From Deltaproteobacteria bacterium (GTDB lineage: Bacteria > Desulfobacterota > Desulfobacteria > Desulfobacterales > UBA5852): a stretch of 64,000 nt of DNA. Below the pieces are notes generated by a model. It did not search any database and was not told where the DNA came from. It saw only the letters and a list, made by a program, of their open reading frames with translations. The DNA lies in NCBI GenBank assembly GCA_020444045.1, contig JAHLLS010000017.1, positions 1 to 64,000 on the forward strand, in the 5' to 3' direction. How positions within the stretch are numbered: position 1 is the first letter of the stretch; the number at the start of each line of letters is the position of its first letter. Positions 62,801-64,000 of the stretch are shown piece after piece. The position numbers and the translations under genes were made by a program.

Positions 62801-63293
62801 TGCGATACCGCCAGCGACAATGCTTTGCTGATCCAAACAGGCAGACTGTATCCTCCGAGCAGTCGGGCCGTATCCATTTCACATGTTCTTGAATCAACGC
62901 AATTGTTGTGAATAATATCTCCCTGTCGTTTTTTGGACTTAAGATGGTCCCGATCTTAATTTGCCCCAATCCACCGACATGTTTTTTGATCGGGTGCTAA
63001 ATTCTCCATATTTTATCATGTCGTGCATTATTTTATAAATATTCCTCATGAAATCGACAGCGCTGATTTTCATTGATCTACCGGATTCTATTCAACTTTC
63101 AAGCCTCTCGGGCTGATAACGATAATACGCTGCAAACGCAAACACATCAGAAATAAGGTGGTGCACGGCCTTTCGCCTTGACCCTCCCACAGGTCAGGGA
63201 TTATTTTAATAATTATAACCGGTAACACGCATGTGCAATGTCGGATGTCTGCATTTTCTGACTGACGTCTTCCTGTAACGGAATGCAGTGCCT
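62801..63293. other. 493-bp intergenic region
   Basis: No gene is recognised. A weak inverted repeat (CTTGACC / GGTCAGG) lies at ~63175-63197 and is followed by ATTATTTTAATAATTATAA, so it might end the preceding operon, but the stem is short. The AT-rich stretch beyond could hold the promoter of the next gene. Confidence 0.5.
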
Positions 63294-64000
63294 ATGGTCC
63301 AGCTCGCTCAAAAATATTTTGTCCTCATGGCTGCCCTGTCGATACTGGCCGCCCCCCCGATGGTGTCAGCACAACCCTGGGGCTATCTTCGCACCGTGAG
63401 TACGCCCGTTGCGGTAATGTCGTCACGGAACATCGAATCCGACGTCAACAGCATCATTGAACCCGGTGAATGGATTCGCGCCGATTTTTTTGGCGGCAAC
63501 TGGGCGGCCATTTTTGACAAAGATGCAACGCAGCGCGAAGAGACCCAAGCCCTGGGGTACGCTTACGCCCCTCTGCTTGAACCCTACTCGCACTACATGG
63601 AAAATGTCTGGGCCGCGTCACTGGAAAAACAACACGATGCCCGTGTCTCGCTCAGCGAAGAATTTTGCAAACTGGACTATCACTACAACCAGAAGGCCCT
63701 GTTCACTGTTGTGCCTCAACTTTCGCGCGTGCATGAGCCGCACCGTGACGATCTACCCGAAATGTTGCGTCGGCGAACGATACGCGTGCTGACCACCTAT
63801 GCACCATCGACGTACTTTATCTCTCGCGGACAAAGTTACGGATTTGAATACCGCTTGTTGAAAGATTACGAAGCATTTCTCAATCAAAAGCCCGCATATG
63901 GCAAACTGCCCACCGTCATCGAATTTATCCCTGTCCCCGAAAACCTGCTCATTCCGAGTCTCAAGGGCGGTTTAGGCGATATCGTTGCGGCAGGAACACG
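63294..64000 (+). CDS. MltF-like lytic transglycosylase / solute-binding protein (3' cut by window edge)
   Basis: The frame from ATG 63294 is open to the window end (235 codons). A signal peptide is evident (MVQLAQKYFVLMAALSILAA, cleavage around AQP ~28). Residues ~30-95 (LRTVSTPVAVMSSRNIESDVNSIIEPGEW..GNWAAIFDKD) may be an SH3-like segment; from ~155 a SBP_bac_3-like domain begins (IRVLTTYAPSTYFISRGQSYGFEYRLLKDYEAFL), the pattern of MltF N-terminal domains. The transglycosylase domain, if any, lies outside the window. Family inferred. Confidence 0.75.
   Translation, partial: MVQLAQKYFVLMAALSILAAPPMVSAQPWGYLRTVSTPVAVMSSRNIESDVNSIIEPGEWIRADFFGGNWAAIFDKDATQREETQALGYAYAPLLEPYSHYMENVWAASLEKQHDARVSLSEEFCKLDYHYNQKALFTVVPQLSRVHEPHRDDLPEMLRRRTIRVLTTYAPSTYFISRGQSYGFEYRLLKDYEAFLNQKPAYGKLPTVIEFIPVPENLLIPSLKGGLGDIVAAGT

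Noticed and set aside
1..64000. CRISPR arrays, tRNA and rRNA genes, intact insertion sequences
   Set aside because: Looked for regularly spaced repeats, tRNA T-arm patterns and transposase genes; none recognised. A covariance-model search would be decisive.

Overview
The window looks like a chromosomal segment of an anaerobic, mesophilic Desulfobacterota-type (deltaproteobacterial) bacterium. This is inferred from the gene families present: an EF-G of the mitochondrial-like 'spd' type, an acetyl-CoA hydrolase/transferase fused to a GNAT domain, an ACT + UPF0210 pair, a cysteine-rich FMN alpha-hydroxyacid oxidoreductase, several PilZ and PP2C/SpoIIE signalling proteins, and an MglA/roadblock polarity module. 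No rRNA, tRNA, CRISPR array or intact insertion sequence was recognised.

Layout. 1-5.1 kb is a low-order accessory patch. It holds short REP-like palindromes, four copies (one complete, one fused to a membrane domain, two fragments) of a small protein with a YPFPY motif, a DUF2254 membrane protein whose first 414 bp are also present as a truncated upstream copy, and a PEBP-family protein. 5.2-9.1 kb has a GAF-PAS-SpoIIE phosphatase, a HigBA toxin-antitoxin pair with a clear autoregulated promoter, a remnant of a second antitoxin, a PAS protein and a small secreted protein. 9.1-17.8 kb is mixed metabolism and transport: DHH-CBS phosphoesterase, FMN oxidoreductase, ACT/UPF0210 pair, a three-gene ABC importer and a universal stress protein. 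17.8-23.8 kb has membrane and signalling genes, a metallophosphatase, DUF368 and rsmG.

23.9-33.9 kb is the most interesting block. Ten minus-strand genes lie between a roadblock gene with a strong Shine-Dalgarno sequence and a strong intrinsic terminator. In transcription order they encode: a roadblock/LC7 protein, an MglA-type small GTPase, a coiled-coil protein, a winged-helix-like protein, a zinc-ribbon/dCache/HAMP membrane sensor, a PATAN-like protein, a PAS-HisKA protein without an ATPase domain, a REC-DUF4388 (PATAN) response regulator, a second roadblock protein, and a TPR-fused GspE/PilB secretion ATPase. I read it as a candidate spatial-control module that couples a Ras-like GTPase switch and incomplete phospho-signalling proteins to a type IV pilus or secretion motor.

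34.2-42.7 kb has the acetyl-CoA transferase/GNAT fusion, a cupin, AzlCD, EF-G behind a promoter and a terminator-like leader hairpin, a RecA-like ATPase, a J-domain membrane protein and an ADP-ribosylglycohydrolase homologue. 42.9-48.1 kb is a complete livJHMGF branched-chain amino acid importer. 48.4-55.2 kb is a housekeeping operon (ileS-lspA-holA-pyk and a small gene). 55.3-64 kb has a YgiQ radical SAM protein, a polar amino acid ABC importer without a local ATPase gene, a PilZ-like protein, a Cys/Gly-tailed protein overlapping a B12-type radical SAM gene, and the start of an MltF-like protein cut by the window edge.

Limits: all family assignments are from reading the sequence, without database searches. 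Start codons were chosen from ribosome binding sites, gene overlaps and family length.
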